Virus record (IMG/VR): IMGVR_UViG_3300015360_000003
Location: 1 to 62,064 of that record
Direction: 5' to 3' (one strand)
Origin: a virus
Length of the DNA: 62,064 nucleotides
The notes beneath the pieces were generated by a model. That model saw only the letters and a list, made by a program, of their open reading frames with translations, searched no databases and was not told the DNA's origin. The position numbers and the translations under genes were made by a program. This document shows, piece by piece, positions 21,585 to 30,677 of this stretch (within the stretch, counting starts at the first letter, position 1; each line of letters begins with the position of its first letter).

Positions 21585-22292
21585 ATGGGATGTGGATGCA
21601 CTAAAAAAACAACGTGTACATGTTCTTCATGTAGTCCATGCACGGTTGAATCGGCTTGCCCAGAGGCATCTGCGGCGCTTGTTATCCAGAACGCCTGGAA
21701 TATACCGTCGTGCGGTAATGCCGCATTGCTGTATATTCCGGGGCTTACTAATGTCGTCATCGGGACGTACATTAGTAATCCGACCTATGGAACATTTAAG
21801 ATCACAGCTTTTAATTCTGTAAATAGTCAGATCACTGTGCAGAATGATTGCTTCGCGGAAAACATGGCTCCAGGCACAGTTGTTCCGGCGTATACGTCTT
21901 TTGTTTTTTCAATGCCCCCGACGTTGACGACATATACAGATTGGACCCCTATACTGACTTCTCAAAACGCCACTGTTTTGTCTGATGTGATTTTTGATAC
22001 ATCGGAATATTTTACCATAGGTACAACTGTATTTTTTGACGTGATGTGTAGATATACATCTGCGTCGGTTGCCTCCTCAGCTATGTACATTAGTCTGCCT
22101 TTCACGGGAAAAGTTTTAGCAGGAACTGGTTTTATATGCGCTGTGCAGCCTAATGGGATTCCGTTAGGTACAGGGCGATGGAGAGTAAATAACACAGACC
22201 CTTCTCTTGCTGTTATCTTTACCCCAAATGCGAATATCCCACTTGGACCTAATTCTGAGATATCTATTCAAGGTCGATACGAGGTAGCCTAA
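21585..22292 (+). CDS. Cys-rich virion surface protein (paralogue of the next gene)
   Basis: The 235-residue product opens with MGCGCTKKTTCTCSSCSPC, followed by a domain NAWNIPSCGNAALLY...GTYI...YGTFKI (about 30-100). The same domain occurs near the start of the 22294 product. The C-terminal half is a beta-sandwich. Start signal AAAGGATCTAATT. The N-terminal Cys cluster may anchor the protein by disulfides or metal to the similarly Cys-rich coat. Inference from sequence only. Confidence 0.7.
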   Translation: MGCGCTKKTTCTCSSCSPCTVESACPEASAALVIQNAWNIPSCGNAALLYIPGLTNVVIGTYISNPTYGTFKITAFNSVNSQITVQNDCFAENMAPGTVVPAYTSFVFSMPPTLTTYTDWTPILTSQNATVLSDVIFDTSEYFTIGTTVFFDVMCRYTSASVASSAMYISLPFTGKVLAGTGFICAVQPNGIPLGTGRWRVNNTDPSLAVIFTPNANIPLGPNSEISIQGRYEVA

Positions 22293-22293
22293 T

Positions 22294-24000
22294 ATGGCGT
22301 GTTGCAACAAATGTGGATCTACCTCTTCGTGTGGATGCGCTACTGCGTACTATAATGATGCAGAAGTATGTGCCGAAGATAACTGTGCGAACATTTATCA
22401 GCCCCAGTTTTCTTTTGGTGTCTGTTCAAATAACGGCTGGAACATTCCGTCATGCGGACAGTCTGCTGTTTTAAACGTCGACGGGGTAATCGGGGCGTCT
22501 GTTGGGTCTTATCTGTGGGCTGAAACATACGGCTACTACAAAATTCAAAGTGTAGACGCAGAGCGCGGTCAGATTATTGTCATCAACACCTGTGAAGACG
22601 AAAACGCGAATCCGGGTACACAGGTTCCTCCATGTACGTGTTTTGTAGTTACTGTTCCGCCGCTTAGTACTACCACGGATACGACACAAGCGTGTGTTAA
22701 GATCGATTTTACCGCGCCTGCGGATGGTACGTGTATTGATATTATTCTATCAACTACACAGGGTATAACCGCATCCGACACTGTTCAGATTGGTACTGGA
22801 TTTTATTTCGTCGAAGCAATTAAGCCGAATGACATTATTACAATCTGTAACCACGGCGAAGGAATTTCCCCAGGGACTGCTGTTATCGCAAGAGGGGTCG
22901 ATGGACAATTTCAATACTGTCTCTCTACAATCTCTACGAATCCATGCAATAGGGACAACGTATCAGAAGGTACCTTACTAGTCTGCGACGAGGATGGAGT
23001 AACACGGCCTCTCGGTACGCCTTGTGAAGCGGGCTACGTTCCAGTCGCAACAGGTGATTGTACTGTGGAGATGCAGCCAGTAATCACTCCTGTGCTATGT
23101 ACTCATTTGAGCGAGCAGCTTCAGATTGTAAATGGGGATGCCACCTATAGTTTAGTTGTTGAGAGCACTACTGGGTACACCACAAGCGATATTCTTACTA
23201 TCAGTGGATTGCCTTCTGGTACTCGTGCAGATGTCACAGCTGTCCCAGATGCGACCCACATTGCCGTAACATTATCGCCTACCCCCGCTGCTGGTGTATT
23301 GCTGCCGGTGGGAACACTGGTTTGCACAATCGCGTGCTGTGAGGATATTCAGAACCAACTTGTAGTTATCGACACACAGATCGCAGATCTCGCAGATATC
23401 GACGTAGATCTACAGGGACAGATTGACGATTTAGTGACTAGTATTGATTGTGTTGCTCAAGGGACATCTCTAGCAATACCTGCTCAGATATACACTCAGA
23501 CTATCACAGTAGCGGCAAATACGTATGAAGTTACCCTGGATAGCGATGTCATACAATTTACAGCGCCATCAGATTGCCCAGGATCTACCTACGTTGTGCA
23601 GGCAATTGTAAATCTCACGGGGCTTGTTAATTTTACACCGCTTGTAGCAGGAGAAGCCGCCGTTCTTGGTAGTGAACTACAGATTGACTGGAGCAATAAT
23701 GTAGGCGTCGGAGGACGTGTAAATTGGACGCAGACAAGCGGGGATGGGGTGGATATTACAGGTGCATACCCCACAACCACACTTAATGCTATATGGGGAA
23801 TCTTACAGCTTCTTACTTATACATATCCAATAAATTATACGGGATCGTATGCTATAGCGTCTACTCTCGTAGCGTCTGGAGCAACAGTAACACTGAGACT
23901 TAATTATAAGTGTATCACGGGGGACAACGTTGAACCTACCAATGTGTATAGCGTAGGGGTGTACATGATAGGGAATCTCTTTATCACAAAGGTAATCTGA
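22294..24000 (+). CDS. large Cys-rich virion fibre or decoration protein
   Basis: The 568-residue product starts MACCNKCGSTSSCGCAT. It contains the NGWNIPSCGQSAVLNVDG domain shared with the preceding gene, then at least three further beta domains separated by Cys-rich linkers. These include a VESTTGYTTSDILTISGL Ig-like stretch near residue 290 and a short coiled coil VVIDTQIADLADIDVDLQGQ near 355. This resembles a trimeric surface fibre built from beta domains and a coiled-coil shaft. The stop TGA overlaps the next ATG. Confidence 0.7.
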   Translation: MACCNKCGSTSSCGCATAYYNDAEVCAEDNCANIYQPQFSFGVCSNNGWNIPSCGQSAVLNVDGVIGASVGSYLWAETYGYYKIQSVDAERGQIIVINTCEDENANPGTQVPPCTCFVVTVPPLSTTTDTTQACVKIDFTAPADGTCIDIILSTTQGITASDTVQIGTGFYFVEAIKPNDIITICNHGEGISPGTAVIARGVDGQFQYCLSTISTNPCNRDNVSEGTLLVCDEDGVTRPLGTPCEAGYVPVATGDCTVEMQPVITPVLCTHLSEQLQIVNGDATYSLVVESTTGYTTSDILTISGLPSGTRADVTAVPDATHIAVTLSPTPAAGVLLPVGTLVCTIACCEDIQNQLVVIDTQIADLADIDVDLQGQIDDLVTSIDCVAQGTSLAIPAQIYTQTITVAANTYEVTLDSDVIQFTAPSDCPGSTYVVQAIVNLTGLVNFTPLVAGEAAVLGSELQIDWSNNVGVGGRVNWTQTSGDGVDITGAYPTTTLNAIWGILQLLTYTYPINYTGSYAIASTLVASGATVTLRLNYKCITGDNVEPTNVYSVGVYMIGNLFITKVI

Positions 24001-24383
24001 TGCACTACACTATCCGTTATTTTAAATATATAGACCCTATTACCGGCACACTCACTAAAGGATACGGCTACACCACAGAAGGCAGTGTTACTAATCTAAA
24101 TGCGCGTGTGGAAGGGGATACGGTAGTGTTTAAAAAGCACGAGGTGCAGGAGGTCACATCTCACAGTATTCCTAAATACGAAGGCGTGACGGAGATTACT
24201 AAAGCAGACTTTGACGCACTTAGTACGGCGGGGGAAAGTTTAACTAACCAGTTGAACAGAGAACGCGCAATGATCCAGTTTGGCCGTATAGCTAAACGTA
24301 AACCAAAAGAAGTCCTCACTAAAGACGACCTAGAACAAAAGGTTACAGCCGCACTTATTAACCCAAGAAACCATGCGATCTGA
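24000..24383 (+). CDS. hypothetical virion-region protein
   Basis: The 127-residue product overlaps both neighbours by a base or more (ATG on the previous stop; its own stop on the next ATG). It has a beta-rich N-terminal half (YFKYIDPITGTLTKGYGY) and a basic helical C-terminal half (KRKPKEVLTKDDLEQKV). It may be a chaperone or small tail component for the 24383 gene; function unknown. Confidence 0.7.
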   Translation: MHYTIRYFKYIDPITGTLTKGYGYTTEGSVTNLNARVEGDTVVFKKHEVQEVTSHSIPKYEGVTEITKADFDALSTAGESLTNQLNRERAMIQFGRIAKRKPKEVLTKDDLEQKVTAALINPRNHAI

Positions 24384-26233
24384 TGGCGGCAGACCAGATT
24401 GTTCCAGATGGTACTTTAGATTTCTCCGGCGGCCAGAACGCCGCGCTACATCCTGCTGGCATTTCTAGCAACCAGTATTTTATCGGTGTAAACGTATCCG
24501 CACAGACGGGTAATCTGTGCCCACGTTGGGCGCTTACAGATGTCGAATTAATTTTTACTGATACCGACAGGCATCGACGAGCCACAGGATTTGAAGTCTC
24601 TTACGAGAGTATTTTTAAATCAGGAAAGTTCCAAGCTATTATCCCCTACGGCATTGGTCCTGATAGGTATAAGATCTACATAGTTTCTGGATTTATATAC
24701 CTTATAAATCTAAGCACGAGCGAGGTGTCTGTTATCAATAAGACAGATCAAGTAAACGTGTATGCAGATCGAGTTAACTGGTCAAATGCAGGCGATTACT
24801 TAGTCATATTCGACTACCCAAATCGTCCCTTCATCTTAGAAGGTATAATGATTCGGCGATCTGACCCTACAAAAGACGAGGTACCTGTATCCGTACTAGG
24901 GACGTACAACCAGAATCGTCTATGTATAGCAAACGCCGGGATCGATTGGACGGCAGGAGATCCGTCGGGTTCACGAAACGCCCCAGATGCTCCTGTTACA
25001 TTCATCGAAATCCTACAACCCTCGACGGGATTTACAGCGGACGTGTATCAAATCCCAACGTCTAATATAAATAACGACTACATTACAGCGATGGGCTTTT
25101 TGCAGGTACTAGATACCTCTACAGGTATTGGTCCTCTACTAGTCGCCACAAACAACGCAATCTACTCATACAGAACAGACCAGCCGCGTTTACAGTGGCA
25201 GGGAGGATCAAATAGCGCAGTGTTCGGTTCCGTACTTTTAAAAAGCGCAGGAATTGTAGGACAACGCGCTCATGTAAACGTAGGGAGCGACCTCATTTTC
25301 TTAGGCTCAGACGGTCAGGTGTACGACCTTACAATGTCTAGAAATGCTCAATTTAAATGGAGCAACTCTCCTATATCTAGAGAGGTCGCGAATTTTTTAG
25401 ATTACATAGACCCATCATTAGCCGCTGTTGCCGCAGTCGCGTATTTTAAAAATAAGGTATTTATAACGTGTAAGCCGTACAGAGTGGATTGCTACAGCTC
25501 TGAGGGGGTTCTACAGACTGATTACGTCAGTCGAGGTGTTGTCGTTATCGAAGCGGATAATATGGCGAGCATGTCTAATGAATCCCCTCCCGCATGGGCG
25601 GGAGTATGGACAGGCGTGGACTTTATGGATTTTGCTCAAAGCGGCGACGTATTCTACACAGCAGCAAAGATTAACGGCGAGAATAAGTTATTTCAAATAG
25701 ATCCAGAGAAGACATACGACACTGTTAATGGAAAGACTCGGTATGTACGGTCAGTAGTGTACACGAAGGAGTATGTAAACGGGGATGCGACTATTAATAA
25801 AGAGGTACATTCTCTAGACCTGGGCTTACGCCTCATTGAAGAAAAATTAAAAGTTGCGGTAGAGTATAAAACGTCTACCTCCGAAATATTTAACTTTTGG
25901 AAAGAGCTAAACTACGACGCTCCGGTAGAGCAATGCGACGCCCTGCCTCCTTTTCCTAATGGGCTAGTGGCGCAGGGAATACGAGATTTAAACCTTGGAA
26001 GTGTAGACGAGACTCAGTGCGATCTTGCGAGCCGCGAAGTTTCTCATATATACAAAGGTATTCAATTACGTATCGTCCTCACAGGAAAGTATTGGGAGCT
26101 TGACTATGTAAAACTTAGAGGGAGAATTCTACCTGACTCCTTAATTGAACCATACTGTGATGCTAACAAGGGTGTACCGATTCCGGCCCAGTGTTTTGAT
26201 CTATGGTTTATACCAGAAGAGACTAACTGCTAA
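24383..26233 (+). CDS. tail hub / tubular tail protein (putative, podovirus type)
   Basis: The 616-residue product begins MAADQIVPDGTLDFSGGQNAALHPAGISSNQY. The DFSGG-x-N...P-x-I-x-x-NQ opening is one I associate with podovirus tail tube or stabilisation proteins. The rest is beta-propeller-like, with strands such as GPLLVATNNAIYSYRT and LIFLGSDGQVYDL. It probably builds part of the short tail below the portal adaptor. Assignment from recalled family style and position. Confidence 0.65.
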   Translation: MAADQIVPDGTLDFSGGQNAALHPAGISSNQYFIGVNVSAQTGNLCPRWALTDVELIFTDTDRHRRATGFEVSYESIFKSGKFQAIIPYGIGPDRYKIYIVSGFIYLINLSTSEVSVINKTDQVNVYADRVNWSNAGDYLVIFDYPNRPFILEGIMIRRSDPTKDEVPVSVLGTYNQNRLCIANAGIDWTAGDPSGSRNAPDAPVTFIEILQPSTGFTADVYQIPTSNINNDYITAMGFLQVLDTSTGIGPLLVATNNAIYSYRTDQPRLQWQGGSNSAVFGSVLLKSAGIVGQRAHVNVGSDLIFLGSDGQVYDLTMSRNAQFKWSNSPISREVANFLDYIDPSLAAVAAVAYFKNKVFITCKPYRVDCYSSEGVLQTDYVSRGVVVIEADNMASMSNESPPAWAGVWTGVDFMDFAQSGDVFYTAAKINGENKLFQIDPEKTYDTVNGKTRYVRSVVYTKEYVNGDATINKEVHSLDLGLRLIEEKLKVAVEYKTSTSEIFNFWKELNYDAPVEQCDALPPFPNGLVAQGIRDLNLGSVDETQCDLASREVSHIYKGIQLRIVLTGKYWELDYVKLRGRILPDSLIEPYCDANKGVPIPAQCFDLWFIPEETNC

Positions 26234-26239
26234 TTTATT

Positions 26240-26692
26240 ATGACAACACAAAGTTCAATTAAAGGCGTAATCAAAGTAAATGGTGTACCAGAGTCCGTGT
26301 GCTTTGATAATTTTACCGAGTTGCTAAAGTCTCTCGGCACGTATCTTACTGTCGAAATCAGTAATCAGACGTTCTCTAATATCGTCATATCAAACGTCCA
26401 GCCGGGACAAGCCGACAGGGATAAAATCTGGTGGAGGCTCTCTAACGGCGGAACTTTTATAGGTATCTTTTACTACGGCAACAGCATTTGGTATCAGGTT
26501 TTTCCTGCTCCCTTTGCTATATTTTGGCTGTATGGGGACAGTGCAAATCCCCCTCTAGGGTACAGGTTTTTAGACAACCTCAATCCCGTTATCTTTAGCG
26601 CCCCTGATTACGCGCAGCTCATTGCGCTAGCCATCCCTAACGGGGGACCAGCCCCGTACAGCTACTACCCTGCCATATTCACTGGCATCTAA
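26240..26692 (+). CDS. hypothetical virion-region protein
   Basis: The 150-residue, aromatic-rich beta protein (begins MTTQSSIKGVIKVNG, contains FYYGNSIWYQVFPAPFAIFW) starts 7 bp after the tail gene. It may be a small tail or fibre component. Not recognised. Confidence 0.65.
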   Translation: MTTQSSIKGVIKVNGVPESVCFDNFTELLKSLGTYLTVEISNQTFSNIVISNVQPGQADRDKIWWRLSNGGTFIGIFYYGNSIWYQVFPAPFAIFWLYGDSANPPLGYRFLDNLNPVIFSAPDYAQLIALAIPNGGPAPYSYYPAIFTGI

Positions 26693-26752
26693 ACATGCTT
26701 TTCAACAGCTCTTAGACCGTGTATATTTGAGTTAACCTTGACAGGAGATAAT

Positions 26753-26956
26753 ATGATTGAATTTTTGGATATGAAGAAGCAGTGGGCGAAGGTTCGCGCA
26801 GGCTTTAGCGGTGGCAAGCTCTATAAGAGTATCCCTCCGCAGCCAGCTCGCCGTTTTGTCGATGGGCGTGACCCGCTGACGGAACAGGCACAGATGTTTC
26901 AGAAGCCGACGCTTCCTGTGTTCGGTGGAAAAACTTTTAGTCAGCGAAAGAAATAA
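26753..26956 (+). CDS. small basic hypothetical protein
   Basis: The 67-residue product starts MIEFLDMKKQWAKV after a good AGGAG ribosome site. It is basic and Pro-rich in the second half (SIPPQPARRF) and lacks cysteine. A 60-bp gap precedes it. Probably a minor virion or assembly protein. Confidence 0.65.
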   Translation: MIEFLDMKKQWAKVRAGFSGGKLYKSIPPQPARRFVDGRDPLTEQAQMFQKPTLPVFGGKTFSQRKK

Positions 26957-26965
26957 GGAGATTTT

Positions 26966-27211
26966 ATGGGATGTGTTCAGCTACTTCCACTTTGTTCTAC
27001 GCCCAAAGTTGTTACCCGTGAAGGGTTGACTGGTGCGTATGCGTACATGAACTTGATCGGCATCGGTCTTTGGTTCGCGAATGGTCAGACCATGACGTTC
27101 CCGAATTCTACGGCTGTACAGGATAAGTCGCGTACGTATCTCGGCACGGTTAAACCGGATACGTTTAGCAAGGGTTTTTCGTGCAGTGTTCCTGCGGCTT
27201 GCCCAGCTTGA
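26966..27211 (+). CDS. small Cys-containing structural protein (putative)
   Basis: The 81-residue product follows AAGGAGATTTT and begins MGCVQLLPLCSTPK, ending FSCSVPAACPA. It therefore has Cys pairs at both ends and a hydrophobic middle. The gene neighbourhood is virion structural. It fits the general cysteine-rich theme of this phage's surface proteins. Function unknown. Confidence 0.6.
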   Translation: MGCVQLLPLCSTPKVVTREGLTGAYAYMNLIGIGLWFANGQTMTFPNSTAVQDKSRTYLGTVKPDTFSKGFSCSVPAACPA

Positions 27212-27223
27212 GAGTAGTATAAA

Positions 27224-27451
27224 ATGTGCAACTGCGGTGCTCCGACATATAGACGGCCCCAAGCTGCACGAGTAGGAGGGGTAGCACTTAGACGTGGTAC
27301 TCCTCCTACTGTTTCCCCTTCGGTAGACTCCGCTGGAAGTCCACCTGTAGACCAAACAGCACGAACTGTTCGCCGTGGATACAAACCTACATCACCGGCA
27401 GTAAGGTCTACAGATGATCAAATACTCCCAAGCGAAAAAGATATTGGCTAA
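27224..27451 (+). CDS. small Pro/Arg-rich protein
   Basis: The 75-residue product (MCNCGAPTYRRPQ...) is rich in Pro, Arg, Thr and Ser and looks unstructured. Its last 38 bp overlap the next gene in another frame, which is unusual. It could be a packaging or core protein. Confidence is limited by composition and overlap. Confidence 0.5.
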   Translation: MCNCGAPTYRRPQAARVGGVALRRGTPPTVSPSVDSAGSPPVDQTARTVRRGYKPTSPAVRSTDDQILPSEKDIG

Positions 27452-28409
27452 ATACCAAGGCGTCGGGGGCAAGTGTCCTGACGCTGAGGGGGTCGATCTT
27501 TTTGTACAGCAAGTGCTTCAGTATCTGCTCCTCCACGGCACCTACGGCAACGAGCGTAAATTTACTCTGTGTGCTCAAAATGGATACATCACGCTTCCGA
27601 AAGAACTCGAAACCCCTCTTAAAATCAAAATCGGCAAAGCGGTCGGCTCCGTTTGGAATCGTTGGTTTGAGTACCATTATGGCAATACTATTGATGATTG
27701 CTGTCTTGCTGAGAAATCTCTTTTAGAAGAACCAAACCTCTACCCCACTGTGTACGATATTCCTACGTGTGGGGGATATCCCGCGACGTTTGGAACCTGC
27801 GAGGAGCTTCCCGACTCTCACATTGTAGTGAAGGGTAAAGATCTAACTGGTCGCACGATCTACTCGATGCACCAAGGAGAAAAAATCACAGGTGTGTATC
27901 TGTCGGTTAGAAAGGGACTTATCGTTAAGTCCGATGTCAAGTTCGGCGTCATAACAGAAGTATCTAAAACCCGAACGAATGGATACGTAAACTTTTTATC
28001 TCTTGATGAAAACAATATAGATAGAAAGTTTTTGGCCGACTACGAGCCATACGAAGAAACCCCCTCCTACCGCCGTGCCAAGCTTCTTATTCATCCGTGC
28101 CCTGATATCTGCTTCATATCTATCCTTGGGCGCATCCGACTTAAAGATCACTACGCCGACGATGACGTGATCCCCTTCGATAATCTCTTATTGCTATCCG
28201 TAGCAGGGCAGACGATTAACAGTATGTACAATACGGATGTACAGGTAGCCATTGCGCGTGACGCCTACGTGAAGGGGCTAATTGAGACGGAAGCAAATTA
28301 TAAACGAGTCAACAATGGGCAGCCGATTGAAGTCTATAGACCGCTTAGTGGTGGAGCAGTTCTCAATGCAAGAGCAGTCGGAAGACGCCTACGTGGGCGT
28401 AGAGTGTGA
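27414..28409 (+). CDS. tail adaptor / tubular protein A-like (putative)
   Basis: The 331-residue product reads MIKYSQAKKILAKYQGVGGK and ends with VNNGQPIEVYRPLSGGAVLN followed by RAVGRRLRGRRV. The central part has YGNERKFTLCAQNGYITLPKELE, a pattern of environmental podovirus tail adaptors. It precedes the internal virion protein genes. Role inferred from context and size. Confidence 0.55.
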   Translation: MIKYSQAKKILAKYQGVGGKCPDAEGVDLFVQQVLQYLLLHGTYGNERKFTLCAQNGYITLPKELETPLKIKIGKAVGSVWNRWFEYHYGNTIDDCCLAEKSLLEEPNLYPTVYDIPTCGGYPATFGTCEELPDSHIVVKGKDLTGRTIYSMHQGEKITGVYLSVRKGLIVKSDVKFGVITEVSKTRTNGYVNFLSLDENNIDRKFLADYEPYEETPSYRRAKLLIHPCPDICFISILGRIRLKDHYADDDVIPFDNLLLLSVAGQTINSMYNTDVQVAIARDAYVKGLIETEANYKRVNNGQPIEVYRPLSGGAVLNARAVGRRLRGRRV

Positions 28410-28410
28410 G

Positions 28411-28848
28411 ATGTCCGAGTATAAAAAGAATGGACAGTTAAAAGAAGATTTGATGTTGTCTCCCGAAACAATTGACAGGATTTATAATATGCACGAAATC
28501 CTTCAGGCTATTGAGCCTGTAATAACAGTGGGGATACCGCAGATGACTACGCTACTATCCTCTGTCGTAACGGCTCAATCTACGATAGCGGTTGCTGCAG
28601 AGAGTATGGCCGCTACATCTCGTAAAGCTGAAAATAGATACGAGAAACTAGAGGGAAGACTACAGAGCGCAAACGATAGAGCAGCGGGGCGAGGGCAGAT
28701 TCCTCTGTTAAGTCACTACATCGTATTAGTAGGAACGGTATTAACCGCTTTGTTGATCGTACTTTACGTCAACAAGCAAACGATTGAAGCGTCTTTAACT
28801 AGTGTAAAGATTCAACAGCATGTAGATGATGCGAAAGGTACGAAGTGA
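28411..28848 (+). CDS. membrane-spanning, coiled-coil protein (holin/spanin-like or tail-associated)
   Basis: The 145-residue product starts at the ATG at 28411, one base after the previous stop. A long amphipathic helical region (about 20-95) leads to one clear membrane segment YIVLVGTVLTALLIVLY (about 103-120) and a short charged tail. It could be a type II holin, a spanin component or an internal membrane-channel protein. Upstream Met codons in the same frame lie inside the preceding gene and are rejected. Confidence 0.65.
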   Translation: MSEYKKNGQLKEDLMLSPETIDRIYNMHEILQAIEPVITVGIPQMTTLLSSVVTAQSTIAVAAESMAATSRKAENRYEKLEGRLQSANDRAAGRGQIPLLSHYIVLVGTVLTALLIVLYVNKQTIEASLTSVKIQQHVDDAKGTK

Positions 28849-28850
28849 GT

Positions 28851-28892
28851 ATGCTTAAAGAAAAGTTTAGTACTGACCTGGAGATCAACTAG
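28851..28892 (+). CDS. 13-residue leader peptide frame upstream of the S74 protein gene
   Basis: A short frame begins MLKEKFST, ends on TAG and overlaps the GTG start of the next gene by one base. Its last codons contain the GGAG ribosome site for that GTG. It may act only in translational coupling. Confidence 0.3.
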   Translation: MLKEKFSTDLEIN

Positions 28893-30676
28893 TGGCCTCC
28901 GCTATTTATAAACCGCAAACCTACAAAGGTCCGGTCGTACTTGTGCCCTCTTCTGAGCCACTCGGAACAGTCACAGTTACTACGTCCGATGGTCGCACCA
29001 TAGTCGGTAAATATCTAAACACCAATGAGGGGAGACACCAGTACGTATTTCCCAAGGAAATCACGGCTCTTAAAGATTTAAAGATTTCCTACAATGGGAA
29101 AACTGGCGCTATTCCAGACGGAGCAAAAGCATTAGAAGGTAGCGGTCCTGCAGACTGGAAACCCAGACCAGGGGGTAAAGGAGACATAGGAGATGCCGGC
29201 TCTACGGGCTTCGGCGACCTGGGCGGGGCGTCCCTCGTAGCAGGCTTCGGCGTTGCGCCGCAGTTTATCGGCGATCAGTTTCCAAAAGCGGCGCAGTCTA
29301 AGTACACCCCAATCGCCGGGGCCGCTAAAGATTACCAGTTCATAGACCCAATTAAATTCGGCAAGGAGTTTAACCCATATCAACGAGAGCAGATTGGGAC
29401 AAACTTTAAGCAAGCGGAAGGTTTTGCGCTTGACCAGCTTAATACAGAGTTAACAGGGCTTACTAATTTTGTACCCAAGTCAGCGGCACTGCGGCGAGAT
29501 CAGACCGCTCTCGACAACGTGTTCAACACTCAGCAGGCGACCGAAGATAATAACTTCAACAGATCTCAGGTAGCCTTAAACAATCCATTTAATCAGGCGC
29601 AGCGTACAGCCCAACTACAGACCGTAGTTCCCGACGTTTTAAGAGATCAAGACCAGCAAGCAGCAGACGCCCGTGCGTATGCAAGCGGCGAAGTTCCTAA
29701 TAGTGTAATCAATAACGCTCTAAGTATTGGCACAAGCTCCTCAGCTGCAGATATTGCGACGACCTCTGGTTTTGGTGCAGGAAGTTCCGCAGGACAGAAG
29801 CTCTCCAACTTAATGAACGCAAAAGAGCGTATTCAGCTTTCTCAATACGGTAATACCCTGCTCTCTCAAAGCCAGCAGGACCGCGTAAACTTACGCCTTG
29901 CCCCTACAGAATATAACCAAGCGCAGCGTGCTAACTCGCAGCAGTCAACCGTCGGCGGACAGATTCAGGTTAATCCGACCCTCTCTGCTAGCCAGCTGCA
30001 GGCTGGGAACTTTAGCGAGCTTAATAGCCAGATAAACTTGTCTGCAAATAGTGTTTATCAAAACGCTATTCAACAGTCACAATTTTTCAGTGGACTGCAG
30101 CAACAGACGGCGGAATTTAATGCGTCTAATACATTGCAAAACGATCAGTTCAACACGACAAACCTTAATAATTTTGCACTTTCATACTTTAATTATTTGA
30201 GTAGTTATGTGAACAGTGTGGCCGGTGCTGCAACAACGGGAGTCAATACGCAGATCGCAATTGAGGATCGAAATACCGCCACAGATATAGCGGCAGATAA
30301 TAAAGAAAATACCCAAGAGAATAACAACGATGGAGCGGTTGGACAGATTACAGGATTCGCAGGCGGGCTTGTTACTGGAGGGATAGTCGTGTCGGATTCT
30401 CGTCTCAAAGAAAACGTCAGTGAGTACACAACAGGACTAGACGACATAAACAAACTCGACACGGTTAACTACACTTATATACGTAAGACAGTAGCGGACG
30501 ACGGCGGTAGACATCATATCGGCGTAATGGCACAGGAGCTTATGAAGGTGTTTCCACACTCAGTCGGTAAACATGAATCGGGTTATTATCAGATCGACCC
30601 AAGCGAACTTATCTATGCACTTTTAAGCGCAGTAAAAACGCTTGATGCAAAAGTTAAACTATTAGAAGCGCGGTAA
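28892..30676 (+). CDS. structural protein with C-terminal S74-type autochaperone domain
   Basis: The 594-residue product starts on GTG. Residues 1-75 are beta-rich, 75-505 are rich in Gln/Asn/Ala with long helical repeats (NSQINLSANSVYQNAIQQSQ), and the end (about 505-594) is a peptidase S74 intramolecular chaperone. That domain shows SDSRLKENVSEYTTGLDDIN, VNYTYI, GVMAQELMKVFP and YALLSAVKTLDAKVKLLEA. Such domains trimerise fibres or spikes and are usually cleaved at the Ser after the first strand; the S in VSDSRLKEN fits. The helical body differs from classical spikes and resembles an internal or ejection protein. Confidence 0.8.
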   Translation: MASAIYKPQTYKGPVVLVPSSEPLGTVTVTTSDGRTIVGKYLNTNEGRHQYVFPKEITALKDLKISYNGKTGAIPDGAKALEGSGPADWKPRPGGKGDIGDAGSTGFGDLGGASLVAGFGVAPQFIGDQFPKAAQSKYTPIAGAAKDYQFIDPIKFGKEFNPYQREQIGTNFKQAEGFALDQLNTELTGLTNFVPKSAALRRDQTALDNVFNTQQATEDNNFNRSQVALNNPFNQAQRTAQLQTVVPDVLRDQDQQAADARAYASGEVPNSVINNALSIGTSSSAADIATTSGFGAGSSAGQKLSNLMNAKERIQLSQYGNTLLSQSQQDRVNLRLAPTEYNQAQRANSQQSTVGGQIQVNPTLSASQLQAGNFSELNSQINLSANSVYQNAIQQSQFFSGLQQQTAEFNASNTLQNDQFNTTNLNNFALSYFNYLSSYVNSVAGAATTGVNTQIAIEDRNTATDIAADNKENTQENNNDGAVGQITGFAGGLVTGGIVVSDSRLKENVSEYTTGLDDINKLDTVNYTYIRKTVADDGGRHHIGVMAQELMKVFPHSVGKHESGYYQIDPSELIYALLSAVKTLDAKVKLLEAR

Positions 30677-30677
30677 G

